Positions 17,843 through 26,250 of a DNA stretch of 64,000 bases are shown here, piece after piece. The notes under the pieces are model-generated. The model worked only from the letters and a program-made list of their open reading frames with translations, had not been told where the DNA came from and made no database searches. The DNA comes from Bryobacteraceae bacterium (GTDB taxonomy: Bacteria > Acidobacteriota > Terriglobia > Bryobacterales > Bryobacteraceae), in assembly GCA_026002855.1 (NCBI GenBank), contig BPGD01000001.1, positions 434,001 through 498,000 of the forward strand, read 5' to 3'. Position 1 is the first letter of the stretch; each line of letters begins with the position of its first letter. The translations under genes and the position numbers were made by a program.

Positions 17843-18505
17843 ATGTATGATCGCGTCACCGACTGGACCAGCTTTGCCGCCTGGGCTCGTCTCCGCTGCA
17901 ACGACCAACGGGACTTCTGCCCCTTCTGGAATGAGCCGCTCACGCCCGAGACACGCTTCCTCTACTACTCGACCACCGCTCCGCTGCCCTGTGCCGCCTT
18001 CGCCGGCCTATACTCGGCCTGCCCCAACTGGCGCATTCTGGCCTCGCAACTCCGCCACGACATCCTGCCCGAATGCTATGGCATCTACCTTTGCCGGCGC
18101 GAATGGGCCAAAAGCGACGACCCTATGACGGCGGAGGAGACCTTTCGCGGCGCCCTGGAGGCTGAGGTGTGCTGGTGCGACGAGTTGCCCATCATGCAGG
18201 CCGTCCTGATTGAGGTTGACATGGCGCTGGCCGCAGACGACGAAGCCGTCGGCTGGCCGCATCTGGTGGAGGCCTGCCGGATCTTTAATCACGACTGGCA
18301 CACCTCCGGCTGGATCTTCGAGCTGAAGATCTTTGCCACGCTCCGGGACCTGATGGCAGACCTCGGCTACTTCAAAAACGGAGCCTATCTCGTCGACGAC
18401 CCGGACGACCCCGATGATCCCGGACTTCTGGCGCAGCACTGTTTCGAGGATCCGGAAGCCAACCGCAAACTGCGGGGGTATCTGGCGGAATTCGTCCGCC
18501 TGTGA
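17843..18505 (+). CDS. Unknown protein, divergent to the defence operon
   Basis: 220 residues, starting at ATG 17843 with a good ribosome binding site (AGGAG at 17831). I do not recognise it. It is rich in Trp and Cys (for example CWCDELPIM, NHDWHTSGWIF), has no signal peptide or membrane segment, and ends in an acidic stretch (DDPDDPDDP). The single paired CysxCys and scattered cysteines could bind metal but no classical finger is formed. It is transcribed away from the DUF499 gene across a shared 251-base region, so it could be a regulator or an extra component of the defence locus. That is inference from position only. Confidence 0.75.
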   Translation: MYDRVTDWTSFAAWARLRCNDQRDFCPFWNEPLTPETRFLYYSTTAPLPCAAFAGLYSACPNWRILASQLRHDILPECYGIYLCRREWAKSDDPMTAEETFRGALEAEVCWCDELPIMQAVLIEVDMALAADDEAVGWPHLVEACRIFNHDWHTSGWIFELKIFATLRDLMADLGYFKNGAYLVDDPDDPDDPGLLAQHCFEDPEANRKLRGYLAEFVRL

Positions 18506-19085
18506 TGGCCTGCCGCGGCCAAGCGCAGGGAAGCTGGGCTCAGCGGTGCAGGTCCTGCCGTCCGAGCTCCCTTGCTCTGCGCCGAGGCCTGCAGGGCCGA
18601 CACGCCGATCTGCGCCTGGAAGCTGCAGGCCTGGCAGACCTGGTGCCGGTGCCCAAGAGGCCGGCGTTGACACGGACCCTGCAGGCTGCCCGCGTCGTGG
18701 GGTCTCAAGCGGGGGCCGATTGCAGGATCGGGATGGCCTCGCACGGCAGGAAGCCGCCACGGATGTCGCTCACAGAGGGGCGCGTGCCAGGAGCTGTGCA
18801 CGGCACGGAGTCGGTGGCCGCCGCCATCGAATCGGGCGGCCTCCTGTGGCTACACCAGGCAGGACACGCCAGCCTGACCCTGAGAGCCATGCCTTGGCGT
18901 TCCGCTGGCGGCCGGCACAGGCGCCGCCCGCCATGCTTGCCAAGGCAGGAGCAGAAGGCTGTTCATCCGGTCAGGCGGGCTGGTGCCCCGTCAAGACAGC
19001 CCAATCGCAAAAGACGTCGTTTCGAAAATGGAACAAAGCGGCAAACCCGCTGCGCGTCCCGACGGCAATCACCTCTGCCAAGGAT
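18506..19085. other. Gene-free stretch before the right end
   Basis: No supported gene in ~580 bases. The open frames in both directions have no recognisable pattern. It separates the last internal gene from the right terminal repeat. Confidence 0.4.
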
Positions 19086-19111
19086 CGAGTGCAGCATCGA
19101 TGCTGCACTCG
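19086..19111. other. Right 26-bp palindrome, candidate serine-recombinase crossover site
   Basis: Identical in all 26 bases to the palindrome at 975-1000: half-site CGAGTGCAGCAT, centre CG, complementary half-site. The two sites are about 18.1 kb apart. Confidence 0.6.
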
Positions 19112-19323
19112 AAATTCCAAGGCAAGTGGCTGATATCCAGTGACTTATCGACAGTTTCTGCCGAGTGCCGTGTGCAGCCTAATAGATGTAGAAATCCGGG
19201 CGCGTCCGCTTGCATTCCCCACTATTCATGCTGCACACGGCAGACGGCAAATTTCTGGTTTAAGTCATTGTCCATCAATGGGATAAGACCCCTTCACCCG
19301 ATGCTGCACTCGAGCTGCACTCG
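19086..19323. repeat. Right complex terminal repeat (blocks C, B, A inverted)
   Basis: Block C is the 26-base palindrome at 19086-19111. Block B is an imperfect inverted pair, 19159-19185 (GAGTGCCGTGTGCAGCC) against 19222-19249 (CATGCTGCACACGGCA). Block A (19300-19323) is two direct copies of CTGCACTCG-type sequence. Read on the minus strand this is the same A-B-C order and spacing as 765-1000. The motifs are nearly identical while the spacer sequences differ, so the ends are old or under selection only at the motifs. Confidence 0.8.
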
Positions 19324-19526
19324 TCGTCCATCAGCCACGCGCTCGGTGCGAGTTGGCTCGATCTGCGATAGTGGTCAGCCCCATCCAAGGCCTCGAACCT
19401 GTCACTTCGACTGAGCAGCCCGCTGCCCACCCTGTCGCAGCCTGTGTTGCCCGGCAGCAAGCAGAATCAGGCTCGGCTCCCGTGCCCACACCCGGGGTGA
19501 GATGTCCAGGCCGTCGCCACGAACGC

Positions 19527-19790
19527 TCAGTTCCTGACTCGGCGTGCCAGCAGCACCAATCCCGCTGCTGTGAGCAACATCGTGCCCGGCTCGGGAATCT
19601 CCCCGCCCGCAGGCCCGACCTCAAAATTGTACGTTGAGGTTTGGCCATTGATCGTCCACGTGATCGCGTCCACCGCTCCGGAGAAAGTATTGCTCCAACC
19701 GCTGCCCACGCCCGCGCTGAAGCCAAGTATCACGGCATTCGGAAAGTATGCCTGCCCTATGCCGCCCCTTCTTCCGAACCCCAGTATCAC
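19527..19790 (-). pseudogene. PEP-CTERM sorting-signal tail of a truncated exported protein
   Basis: The frame ends with a textbook PEP-CTERM signal: IPEPGTM, a hydrophobic helix LLTAAGLVLLA and a basic end RRVRN. About 45 residues of beta-rich passenger precede it (TWTINGQTSTYNFEV). The N-terminal signal peptide and most of the protein are missing. Upstream the sequence becomes an IS701-type transposase fragment read in another frame, with the junction at roughly 19750-19790. The gene was therefore cut by insertion or deletion. The tail alone cannot be exported. Confidence 0.7.
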
Positions 19791-19794
19791 TCAC

Positions 19795-20110
19795 AATCCA
19801 GGCGACCATCCGACATCGCGTCAGCATCGCCGGGAGGACCCGGCGGCACACTTCGGCCAGCGCTGCCTCGTCACTCCACGGCGCCTGCGCCACCAGATGA
19901 TGCATCGACTGTCGGGCCGCTTGTACGCGGTCTGGATGCAGCCGTGCCGCCATCGGCTCGATGCTCTTGCGCTCGCCGGGCAGCAGCAATCCCTTGCAGT
20001 AGTCTTTCAGTGGCTCATGCCGGTCAGCGTGCCCGGCGGCCAAGGCCCAAGCCCTCCAAATAGGCCGCCAGGCGTTTCTCCTGCGGACTTGGCCTGGAAA
20101 GGGCGGATCG
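19795..20110 (-). pseudogene. IS701-family transposase N-terminal fragment
   Basis: Minus-strand translation gives ADRHEPLKDYCKGLLLPGER, then SIEPMAARLHPDRVQAARQS, HHLVAQAPWSDEAALAEV and WIVSDTGVRKKGRH. These are the conserved N-terminal and first-Asp region of IS701-type (DDE_5) transposases. The start of the domain (EKRLAAYLEGLGLG) is in a different frame, so there is a frameshift near 20050. The protein stops abruptly where the PEP-CTERM remnant begins. The rest of the catalytic domain is absent. Confidence 0.75.
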
Positions 20111-20631
20111 CACAAAGAAGTGTAAGTCACAATGTTTCGTTTTTGACCCCGTAGTGTTAGAGTCAGTTTCTGCCCCATAAACTTCAGGAGTTGGCCGTAG
20201 CGAATTCCCGTTTCGCCGGCGAGGCGATCTGCATCGCACACAGTATCCGCCGCATGCGGCACCACAGCCAGATGGTTTCACCGGACGGGTATCTTGGCCG
20301 GCGAGCACCGCCGGACGGTCAAGCCACTCCAGCGAGTGGCTCCGCGGGATGACACGCTTCATGCCGGCAGTCTCTGGGCGCTGCCGCGAGATAATCGGCA
20401 TCACCATGTGTCCCCATCTTGAACTGTGAGAATCGGGACCCGTTGGGCCCCAGCCTTTCCTGACTCGCCCCGTGAAAAGGCCGAGGCTCTGTTTGACCCC
20501 ATCCAGAACATTCCTGGGAAGCGCGAACTGGCAAGGCCCGGGCCCATGTTACGCGCAAAAGGCTCCGCAGAGTCCCGCTGACGTTTGATATGGGCCCGCT
20601 GAGGGCATATAGGTTCCCGGTCGGCGGTTTT

Positions 20632-20651
20632 TGATAGAGATTTCTCATTCA
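20632..20651. promoter_or_regulatory. Imperfect inverted repeat before the Hmu-like operon
   Basis: TGATAGAGA, two T, TCTCATTCA: a 20-base imperfect dyad (7 of 9 pairs) ending 21 bases before the chosen ATG at 20673. It is weakly similar to a Fur-type operator, which would fit iron control of a haem-uptake operon, but the match is poor. No cobalamin riboswitch features were seen in 20110-20670. Confidence 0.25.
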
Positions 20652-20672
20652 ACACGCGTAATATCGGCGATC

Positions 20673-21320
20673 ATGCATTGGGCTACAGTGTTGACGCCGC
20701 TCGTGCTCGTCTACGTCTGGCGGGACGCCTCCTTACTGAGGTTCGCACGGCTGAAGGGAGTGGACGGAGCGGTTTGGATTTCATTCACATTGGGTCTGGC
20801 TTCGGTTCTGGGCTGGATTGCAGAACACATCTCTGGTGAGCAGGCGTATGCCTTGCTCACAGAGAAGGCCGTGTGGATCGGGGTGTTAACTTGGCATCTG
20901 CTTGCTTGGGGTGGCCTCGTATGGGACCGCGATCGCGGCAAGATACCGCTGTTAGCCTTGTTGGCGCCATCCCCGATGCAGGCTTTCGCTATAGGCGGCT
21001 TCATTTGGTTATTGCTCCAGCGACTCGAAGGGGTAGAAGGAGTCTGGGCCGGGGTGGCAGTCGGCGCTATCTGGTGCGTGGCAGCGGTTACACTACAGCC
21101 GTTCACGGCAAAGCAGGAACAACAAGCTCGTAGAATTGCCAGTGCGGCTCAGTGGACGGCAATTCTACTGCTACCGATGCAGGTACGCGCCCAGCCTGGG
21201 CTGGCAACGGCACAGATGGAGAAAACGCCACTGGCTCCGCTCGGGGTCGTGGCGGGAACGATTGCTGCGTCGTTTCTCGTCGCACGCATCCGGAGGATCC
21301 GCCATGACGCTTCTTTATGA
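20673..21320 (+). CDS. Polytopic membrane protein, HmuT-like position in operon
   Basis: 215 residues, starting at MHWATV (an in-frame upstream ATT/ATG region would include the dyad at 20632, so the shorter start is preferred). It has about five or six hydrophobic segments (VLTPLVLVYVW, WISFTLGLASVLGWI, VWIGVLTWHLLAWGG, FAIGGFIWLLL, GVAVGAIWCVAAV, LGVVAGTIAASFLVA). There are no recognisable catalytic residues. It overlaps the ExbB-like gene by 17 bases. In Bacteroidota hmu loci an uncharacterised membrane protein (HmuT) occupies the same neighbourhood as HmuU and HmuV. Correspondence here is by position and topology, not by sequence match I could verify. Confidence 0.7.
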   Translation: MHWATVLTPLVLVYVWRDASLLRFARLKGVDGAVWISFTLGLASVLGWIAEHISGEQAYALLTEKAVWIGVLTWHLLAWGGLVWDRDRGKIPLLALLAPSPMQAFAIGGFIWLLLQRLEGVEGVWAGVAVGAIWCVAAVTLQPFTAKQEQQARRIASAAQWTAILLLPMQVRAQPGLATAQMEKTPLAPLGVVAGTIAASFLVARIRRIRHDASL

Positions 21321-21966
21321 TCTGCTTTACCAAATCTCCGCCGCCTTTTTGATTCCCGCCGTTTTGGGCGTCGTGCTCGTGTTCGCATACGCCTGTCTAT
21401 TGTCAGGAGAATTTTTGAGCGACTGGCTGGACCACCGTGCGAACCAGCGAAGTCTGAGGCGCTACGTCGAAGGCTCGCTGGATCGCCGGAACTTTCCGCA
21501 AGATGGCTGGCGCGGACCCTGGAGACAGTTTCAGCAAGAACTCCGCTACTGGGAAACAGAGCCGCGGCGCGTCGAGAAATTTCTCGCAGATCTGGAGCAT
21601 GATTTGCTCGACAAAATCGAGCGTCTGGCAATCACCGCGCGGTTAGCTCCGATTCTGGGTCTTATCGGGACACTGATTCCGTTGCAGCCTGCGCTCGCCG
21701 GCCTGGCGCGCGGCGACATGCAATCGATGGGGTTAAATCTGCAAATCGGGTTCACCACGACCGTCCTTGGTCTCCTCGCGGGCGGAGCGGGTTTCCTGAT
21801 AGCGGTATTCCGCCGAAGCTGGGCGCGGAGGACCCTGAACGACATGCACTTCCTGTTGGACTGCTGGAAGGAGGCGGAACTGAATGAGCTGGCAGGAATC
21901 TCAGAAACGCTGGAGGGTCAGTGCGATGAGCCGGATGGGGCGGCGCAGAGGGTGGAGTTTTCCTGA
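21304..21966 (+). CDS. MotA/TolQ/ExbB-family proton channel (HmuU-like)
   Basis: 220 residues with the three-helix layout of the family. A first helix at ~12-37 (SAAFLIPAVLGVVLVFAYAC) is followed by a cytoplasmic loop with a run of Arg/Glu-rich helix, then helix 2 with the signature RLAPILGLIGTLIPL at ~112 and helix 3 FTTTVLGLLAGGAGFLIAV near 150. Such proteins form proton-driven channels with a one-helix partner, here the DUF2149 gene that begins before this gene ends (21926 against 21966). The pair probably energises the TonB-dependent receptor or the chelatase encoded downstream. Confidence 0.85.
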   Translation: MTLLYDLLYQISAAFLIPAVLGVVLVFAYACLLSGEFLSDWLDHRANQRSLRRYVEGSLDRRNFPQDGWRGPWRQFQQELRYWETEPRRVEKFLADLEHDLLDKIERLAITARLAPILGLIGTLIPLQPALAGLARGDMQSMGLNLQIGFTTTVLGLLAGGAGFLIAVFRRSWARRTLNDMHFLLDCWKEAELNELAGISETLEGQCDEPDGAAQRVEFS

Positions 21967-22282
21967 CGAAGAAGCTGACCCCCTGCTGTCGCTGGTCAAT
22001 CTGTTTGACGCCAGCATGGTGTTGGTTGTGGCTCTGGTTCTGGCTCTGGCCGGCAAAGGCAGTCTGGCAGAAATCGCCGCCCGGCTTTCGCAACAGGACG
22101 TGACGATCGTGACCAATCCTGGAAAGCAGGACATGGAAATGATCATCAAACGTGGCAAGAAGATCGAGAAATTTAAGGCGGCCGGCGATCAGGGCAAAGG
22201 ATACGGCAAGCGGTTGGGCACGGCCTACCGGCTTGAAACTGGCGAAATTGTATACGTTCCGGAAGACGAGGGCAACCCATGA
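21926..22282 (+). CDS. DUF2149 protein (HmuV-like, ExbD/MotB-type partner)
   Basis: 118 residues. DUF2149 signature: DPLLSLVNLFDASMVLVVAL, where an Asp precedes and lies within the start of the single transmembrane helix, like the proton-carrying Asp of ExbD/MotB. A short soluble C-terminal domain follows (GYGKRLGTAYRLETGEIVYV). It overlaps the ExbB-like gene by 41 bases and the CobN-like gene by 4 bases, so translation is coupled. DUF2149 is known beside CobN homologues in bacteria and methanogens, including the hmu locus. Confidence 0.85.
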   Translation: MSRMGRRRGWSFPDEEADPLLSLVNLFDASMVLVVALVLALAGKGSLAEIAARLSQQDVTIVTNPGKQDMEMIIKRGKKIEKFKAAGDQGKGYGKRLGTAYRLETGEIVYVPEDEGNP

Positions 22283-25200
22283 ACCGCTTGAGACCGAAAC
22301 GCTTATTGATGGCGGCCTTTTGCGCTGCTCTTGTCGGCTGGGGCTTCTGGCAATGGACGCGGCCCCGGATTGCATTTCTGGGCTTTCCGGGCTCTTACAT
22401 GAGGATGCTGAAGGACGCCTCCGACAGCGCACACGTTGATTTTGATTATTGGACGAGAAAGCGCATGGAGGATCCGCGGCTTCCCGCTGATGCGCTTGCC
22501 CAATACAAGGTGATTTTTGTCTCTGGCCGGCGCACGGACCCGTTGCCGGAAGGGTTGAAAGCAGCAATTCGTCAAGCCAGGAAGCGGGGCGCTGCCATTA
22601 TTGTAATTCCATCGGAACGGGCGCGCGACCTCGGCGTCAGCGAAGCCGAAAAGGAGAGCCAGACGCAAATTCTGGCTCGATATTTTGAATATGGTGGGGC
22701 TGCAAACATGAAGGGCGCTCTTCTGTACGCAGCCCGCCATTACCTTGGGCGCAAGGTGGATCCTCCTCCGCCGTTGCCGACTCCGGAATCCGGCTACTAC
22801 CATCCGGACGCGGCCGGGCCCTTTGAGGATACCGGCTCCTACCTGAAATGGTACCGCGCGGCCGGTAAAGAAAGACCGGAAGGAAGCCGGATCCTGATCG
22901 ACTTCGCGGACGGCTGGAAAATCGGCTCTTCTGCGGGGACTGATGCCCTTATTCGAGCCTTCGAAAAGTCCGGCTGGAACGTGGCTGCCATTTTCGGAAA
23001 AACTCGCACGGCGCAGTTCGCCCGGGAGTGGAAGCCGGATATCCTCTTGGCGCGAGGTCATGGGCGGTGGTTTGCTGGACCTGCCGGGGTGGACGTCTTG
23101 GAAAAAGAGCTAAATGTGCCGCTGCTGCGGGGTGCACAACTGTTTTTTTCTGGAGAGACGCTCGCTCAGTACCGGGAAAGCCCGGCAGGCCTGCGTGGCG
23201 CGGCGCTGGCTGTGGGCGTCGTGGTGCCCGAGCTCGACGGCGCCATCGAGCCCACTCTTCTGGAGGGGCTGGATGCAGAGTGGTATGGGGCGAGGCGGGA
23301 GTCCATCCTTCAGGATCGGGTCCAGCGCTTGATGGAGCGCGCCGCCCGGTGGGTGAAACTTAGAAAAACTCCCAACGGCAAGAAGAAAGTGGCGGTGATT
23401 TATTTCGCGGGCATGGGCAAGGGCCGAATTACGGCCGCCGGACTGAATGTTCCAGAATCGGCAATTCGGCTGCTTCGAGCGATGCAACAGGCCGGTTATG
23501 ACGTGCGAGGGATACCCGATTCGGCGGCTGACCTTGCCCGGATTCTTGTGGAGCGCGGGCGAAACATCTCCGAGACGCAGAAAGGGGATCTGGAGGATCT
23601 GGCTGCACAGCCAGGAGTGGAGTTGTTGCCTGCGTCTGATTATGAGGCTTGGTTTCGGGAGCTACCTGAGCGGCTTCAGAGGCGCGTGGAGGATGTTTTC
23701 GGTCCACCTCCCGGACGGCTGATGGTGCTGGAGAGACAAGGCCGACAATATCTCGTGTTGCCGGTGGTCCGGTTCGGGAACGTCCTGCTGATGCCCCAGC
23801 CGCCGCGGAGTGGCACGTACAGCGTTCGTCAGTCGCATGACAGCAAGACCCCTCCTCCACACCATTTCCTGGCCGCATATTGGTGGCTCGAGCGCCGCTT
23901 TGCGGCTGATGCGCTGCTTCATTACGGCACACACGGCACGCTTGAGTTCCTGCCCGGCCGCCCTGCGGGCCTGCTCTCTGATGACTGGGCCGATGTCGTG
24001 CTCGGACGTCATTTGAACGTGTATGTGTACGTGATTGACAATCCGGGCGAAGCGTTGATGGCGAAAAGGCGCGCCATGGCTGTCATCGTCAGCCACCAGA
24101 CGCCGCCCATCATCCAAAGCCGGCTCACCCAGCAGGATGGACGGATGGCGGATCTGGCGCGGTCAACCCGTCAATTCGGGGACGCCGAACCCGGGGCTTA
24201 CCGGGAGGCACTGCGTAGCCGCATTCGTGAACTGGCAGTGCAGCTCCGGCTCGACCGCGACCTCGGTTTCAACTGGTCGTCCACCACGCCGGACGACAGC
24301 CAGGTGGCTGCGCTGGAGGCGCACCTCCATATGTTGGAAGAAGAGAAGATTCCCGTCGGCCTGCACACCCATGGTGTGGCCAACACTGACCAGCAATTGG
24401 TTCCGGTGATCGCCGCCGCCCTCGGCAAGGATTTCGAGCAGCGGCATGGGGGAGCCGAGGGGGCACAGCGCAGGGTGGCTCAGGTCCTGCAGCACTACGA
24501 GAATGTCCTGCACACGCGAAGGCCCGGCGCGGCAGCAGCGGGGCCTGTGCTCCTGCCCGTCTCGTCGGCAAATCGTTCGGCAGAGGGAACGGCAAGCGCT
24601 GCAATGCAGGAGGAGCGGCGCATCATCGCCCTGCGCCTGGCGTTCTCCGAAACTGGTCAGGAGATCGAGCGAACGCTGCACGCCCTGGAAGGCGGTTATG
24701 TGAGGCCCGGTCCCGGAGGTGATCCAGCCAGAAATCCCGGTGCTGTGCCCACAGGCAGAAATTTGTACGGGATAAATCCGCGTGAGGTGCCGACGCGGGC
24801 CGCGTGGGAGATCGGCTGTCAACTCGGACGGCAACTGTTGGAGAGGGAACGAAAACGGCTGGGCCGCTGGCCTCGCAAAGTAGGTTTCACTCTCTGGAAC
24901 ACCGAACTGATCCGGCAATATGGCACCGACCTTGCACAGATACTGTTCCTGCTCGGTGTCCGGCCTGTCTGGAACGAGCAGGGATTGGTGGAAGGCGTTG
25001 AGCTGATCCCGGCGGTCGAACTGGGCAGACCGCGCGTGGATGTAGTGATTCAGGCGGCTTCGCTGTTCAGGGATACGTTCCCTGACCGGATGGAGTTGCT
25101 CGATGAGGCTGTTCGCAAGGCCGCAGCGGCGCGCGACGGCGGAAATTTCGTGGCCGAGAACACAGCGCAGGCCGAACGGACTTTGAAGGAAGCCGGGCTG

Positions 25201-26250
25201 GCGCCCGCAGATGCGCGGCTGCTCGCAGCGGCACGCATTTTTTCAAGCCCTCCAGGCGCTTACGGCACAGGAGTCATCGACATCGCAGAGAAATCCGGCA
25301 TGGACCCGGACGGCAAGAAGATCGCCGATAGCTATCTGCGACGGACGGGCGCCGTGTACACGTCGGGCGTGGAGTGGGGCAAAGAGATTGAAGGCCTGTA
25401 TCGCGCGCAATTGCAGGGCACCGACGCAGTGACATTGAGCCGATCCTCAACCCAAACGGGCGCCCTGACCCTGGATCATTATTTCGAGTTTCTCGGCGGG
25501 ATGACGGCGGCTGTGCGCGAAGCAACCGGCAAAGACCCGTCCACATATCTCAGCGATGTACGGGACCCCGGAGCGGCGGGCATGATTCCGGTGGAACAGG
25601 CCTTACGAGTAGAGCTACGAACGCGGATTTGGAATCCTGCATGGCTGCGGGCACAGCAAAAGGAGGGATTTTCCGGGGCAGTCGAGGTCGTTAAGGTTGT
25701 GGATAACCTATACGGCTGGCAAGTCAGCAAGCCGGCCAGCGTCACCCCGGATGTCTGGGCTCGAGTGGAAGACGTTCTTGTGAACGACTCGCAACGGCTT
25801 GGGCTGCGCGAGTGGTTCGATCAGAATAACCCATGGGCGTGGCAGTCGATTACGGCAGTGCTGCTGGAAAGTGCGCGCCAAGGGTACTGGAAACCTTCTC
25901 AAGAGGTGCTGGCACGGGTGGCCGAAGCGTACGCCTCTTCTGTGGCGCGCCACGGAGTTTCTGGAGACGGGAGGACAACAGACAACGCTGCCCTGCAAAG
26001 TTTTGTCCAGAAAACCCTGCAGGCGCTGCCAGGCGCTGAGGGGCAGCGGTTGACGACAAGGTGGCAGGACGCCCTCACTCGCAGTTCAGGCGCTGCGAAG
26101 GCGTTGGCGGTGACGGGTCAAAGGCTTGCTCGAGAGGCGGCTGCCGCGCCTGCCAGAGAGGCGGCACGATACTCCGCTTTGGCCGTGGTGGTCGTGGCGG
26201 CCCTGGTGGTGCTCCTGCGGCACGGATTTCTGAGAGGGAGAGAGCCATGA
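22279..26250 (+). CDS. Membrane-anchored CobN-like chelatase (HmuS-like)
   Basis: 1323 residues. The CobN/Mg-chelatase H-subunit family is clear from HYGTHGTLEFLPG (~547-560), GEALMAKRRAMAVIVSHQTP, the YGTGVIDIAEKSG region (~994) and the WAWQS-containing end. Unlike cytoplasmic CobN, it begins with a basic stretch and a single hydrophobic anchor (LLMAAFCAALVGWGFW, ~10-26) and ends with a second (ALAVVVVAALVVLL) followed by Arg. Both termini are thus predicted inside and the ~1250-residue enzyme domain outside, in the periplasm. This topology, with ExbB/DUF2149 partners and a TonB receptor, matches HmuS of Bacteroidota, which I recall being reported to remove iron from haem. A B12-synthesis role is unlikely, because no other cob genes are near. 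The substrate could be haem or another metallotetrapyrrole. Confidence 0.85.
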   Translation: MNRLRPKRLLMAAFCAALVGWGFWQWTRPRIAFLGFPGSYMRMLKDASDSAHVDFDYWTRKRMEDPRLPADALAQYKVIFVSGRRTDPLPEGLKAAIRQARKRGAAIIVIPSERARDLGVSEAEKESQTQILARYFEYGGAANMKGALLYAARHYLGRKVDPPPPLPTPESGYYHPDAAGPFEDTGSYLKWYRAAGKERPEGSRILIDFADGWKIGSSAGTDALIRAFEKSGWNVAAIFGKTRTAQFAREWKPDILLARGHGRWFAGPAGVDVLEKELNVPLLRGAQLFFSGETLAQYRESPAGLRGAALAVGVVVPELDGAIEPTLLEGLDAEWYGARRESILQDRVQRLMERAARWVKLRKTPNGKKKVAVIYFAGMGKGRITAAGLNVPESAIRLLRAMQQAGYDVRGIPDSAADLARILVERGRNISETQKGDLEDLAAQPGVELLPASDYEAWFRELPERLQRRVEDVFGPPPGRLMVLERQGRQYLVLPVVRFGNVLLMPQPPRSGTYSVRQSHDSKTPPPHHFLAAYWWLERRFAADALLHYGTHGTLEFLPGRPAGLLSDDWADVVLGRHLNVYVYVIDNPGEALMAKRRAMAVIVSHQTPPIIQSRLTQQDGRMADLARSTRQFGDAEPGAYREALRSRIRELAVQLRLDRDLGFNWSSTTPDDSQVAALEAHLHMLEEEKIPVGLHTHGVANTDQQLVPVIAAALGKDFEQRHGGAEGAQRRVAQVLQHYENVLHTRRPGAAAAGPVLLPVSSANRSAEGTASAAMQEERRIIALRLAFSETGQEIERTLHALEGGYVRPGPGGDPARNPGAVPTGRNLYGINPREVPTRAAWEIGCQLGRQLLERERKRLGRWPRKVGFTLWNTELIRQYGTDLAQILFLLGVRPVWNEQGLVEGVELIPAVELGRPRVDVVIQAASLFRDTFPDRMELLDEAVRKAAAARDGGNFVAENTAQAERTLKEAGLAPADARLLAAARIFSSPPGAYGTGVIDIAEKSGMDPDGKKIADSYLRRTGAVYTSGVEWGKEIEGLYRAQLQGTDAVTLSRSSTQTGALTLDHYFEFLGGMTAAVREATGKDPSTYLSDVRDPGAAGMIPVEQALRVELRTRIWNPAWLRAQQKEGFSGAVEVVKVVDNLYGWQVSKPASVTPDVWARVEDVLVNDSQRLGLREWFDQNNPWAWQSITAVLLESARQGYWKPSQEVLARVAEAYASSVARHGVSGDGRTTDNAALQSFVQKTLQALPGAEGQRLTTRWQDALTRSSGAAKALAVTGQRLAREAAAAPAREAARYSALAVVVVAALVVLLRHGFLRGREP

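Larger units (their letters stand above)
765..19323. mobile_element. Putative ~18.6-kb mobile or invertible element carrying a defence operon
   Basis: Two complex ends, 765-1000 and 19086-19323, contain the same three motif blocks in mirror order (A-B-C on the left, C-B-A on the right), so the segment has long imperfect inverted ends. Between them lie a serine recombinase (5857-6501), an HTH/coiled-coil protein (3570-4907), a non-coding stretch rich in repeats, a helicase-methylase-ATPase operon (7685-17591) and one unknown gene (17843-18505). No DDE transposase is visible inside. The right flank is a scar of other mobile DNA. No target-site duplication is evident. That this is one unit is an inference from symmetry and content. 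The alternative is two copies of a dispersed repeat that happen to flank a defence island. Confidence 0.6.

Noticed and set aside
22279-26250. Cobaltochelatase CobN of vitamin B12 synthesis
   Set aside because: No cobS, cobT or other corrin genes nearby, no cobalamin riboswitch seen, and membrane anchors at both ends put the enzyme body outside the cytoplasm.
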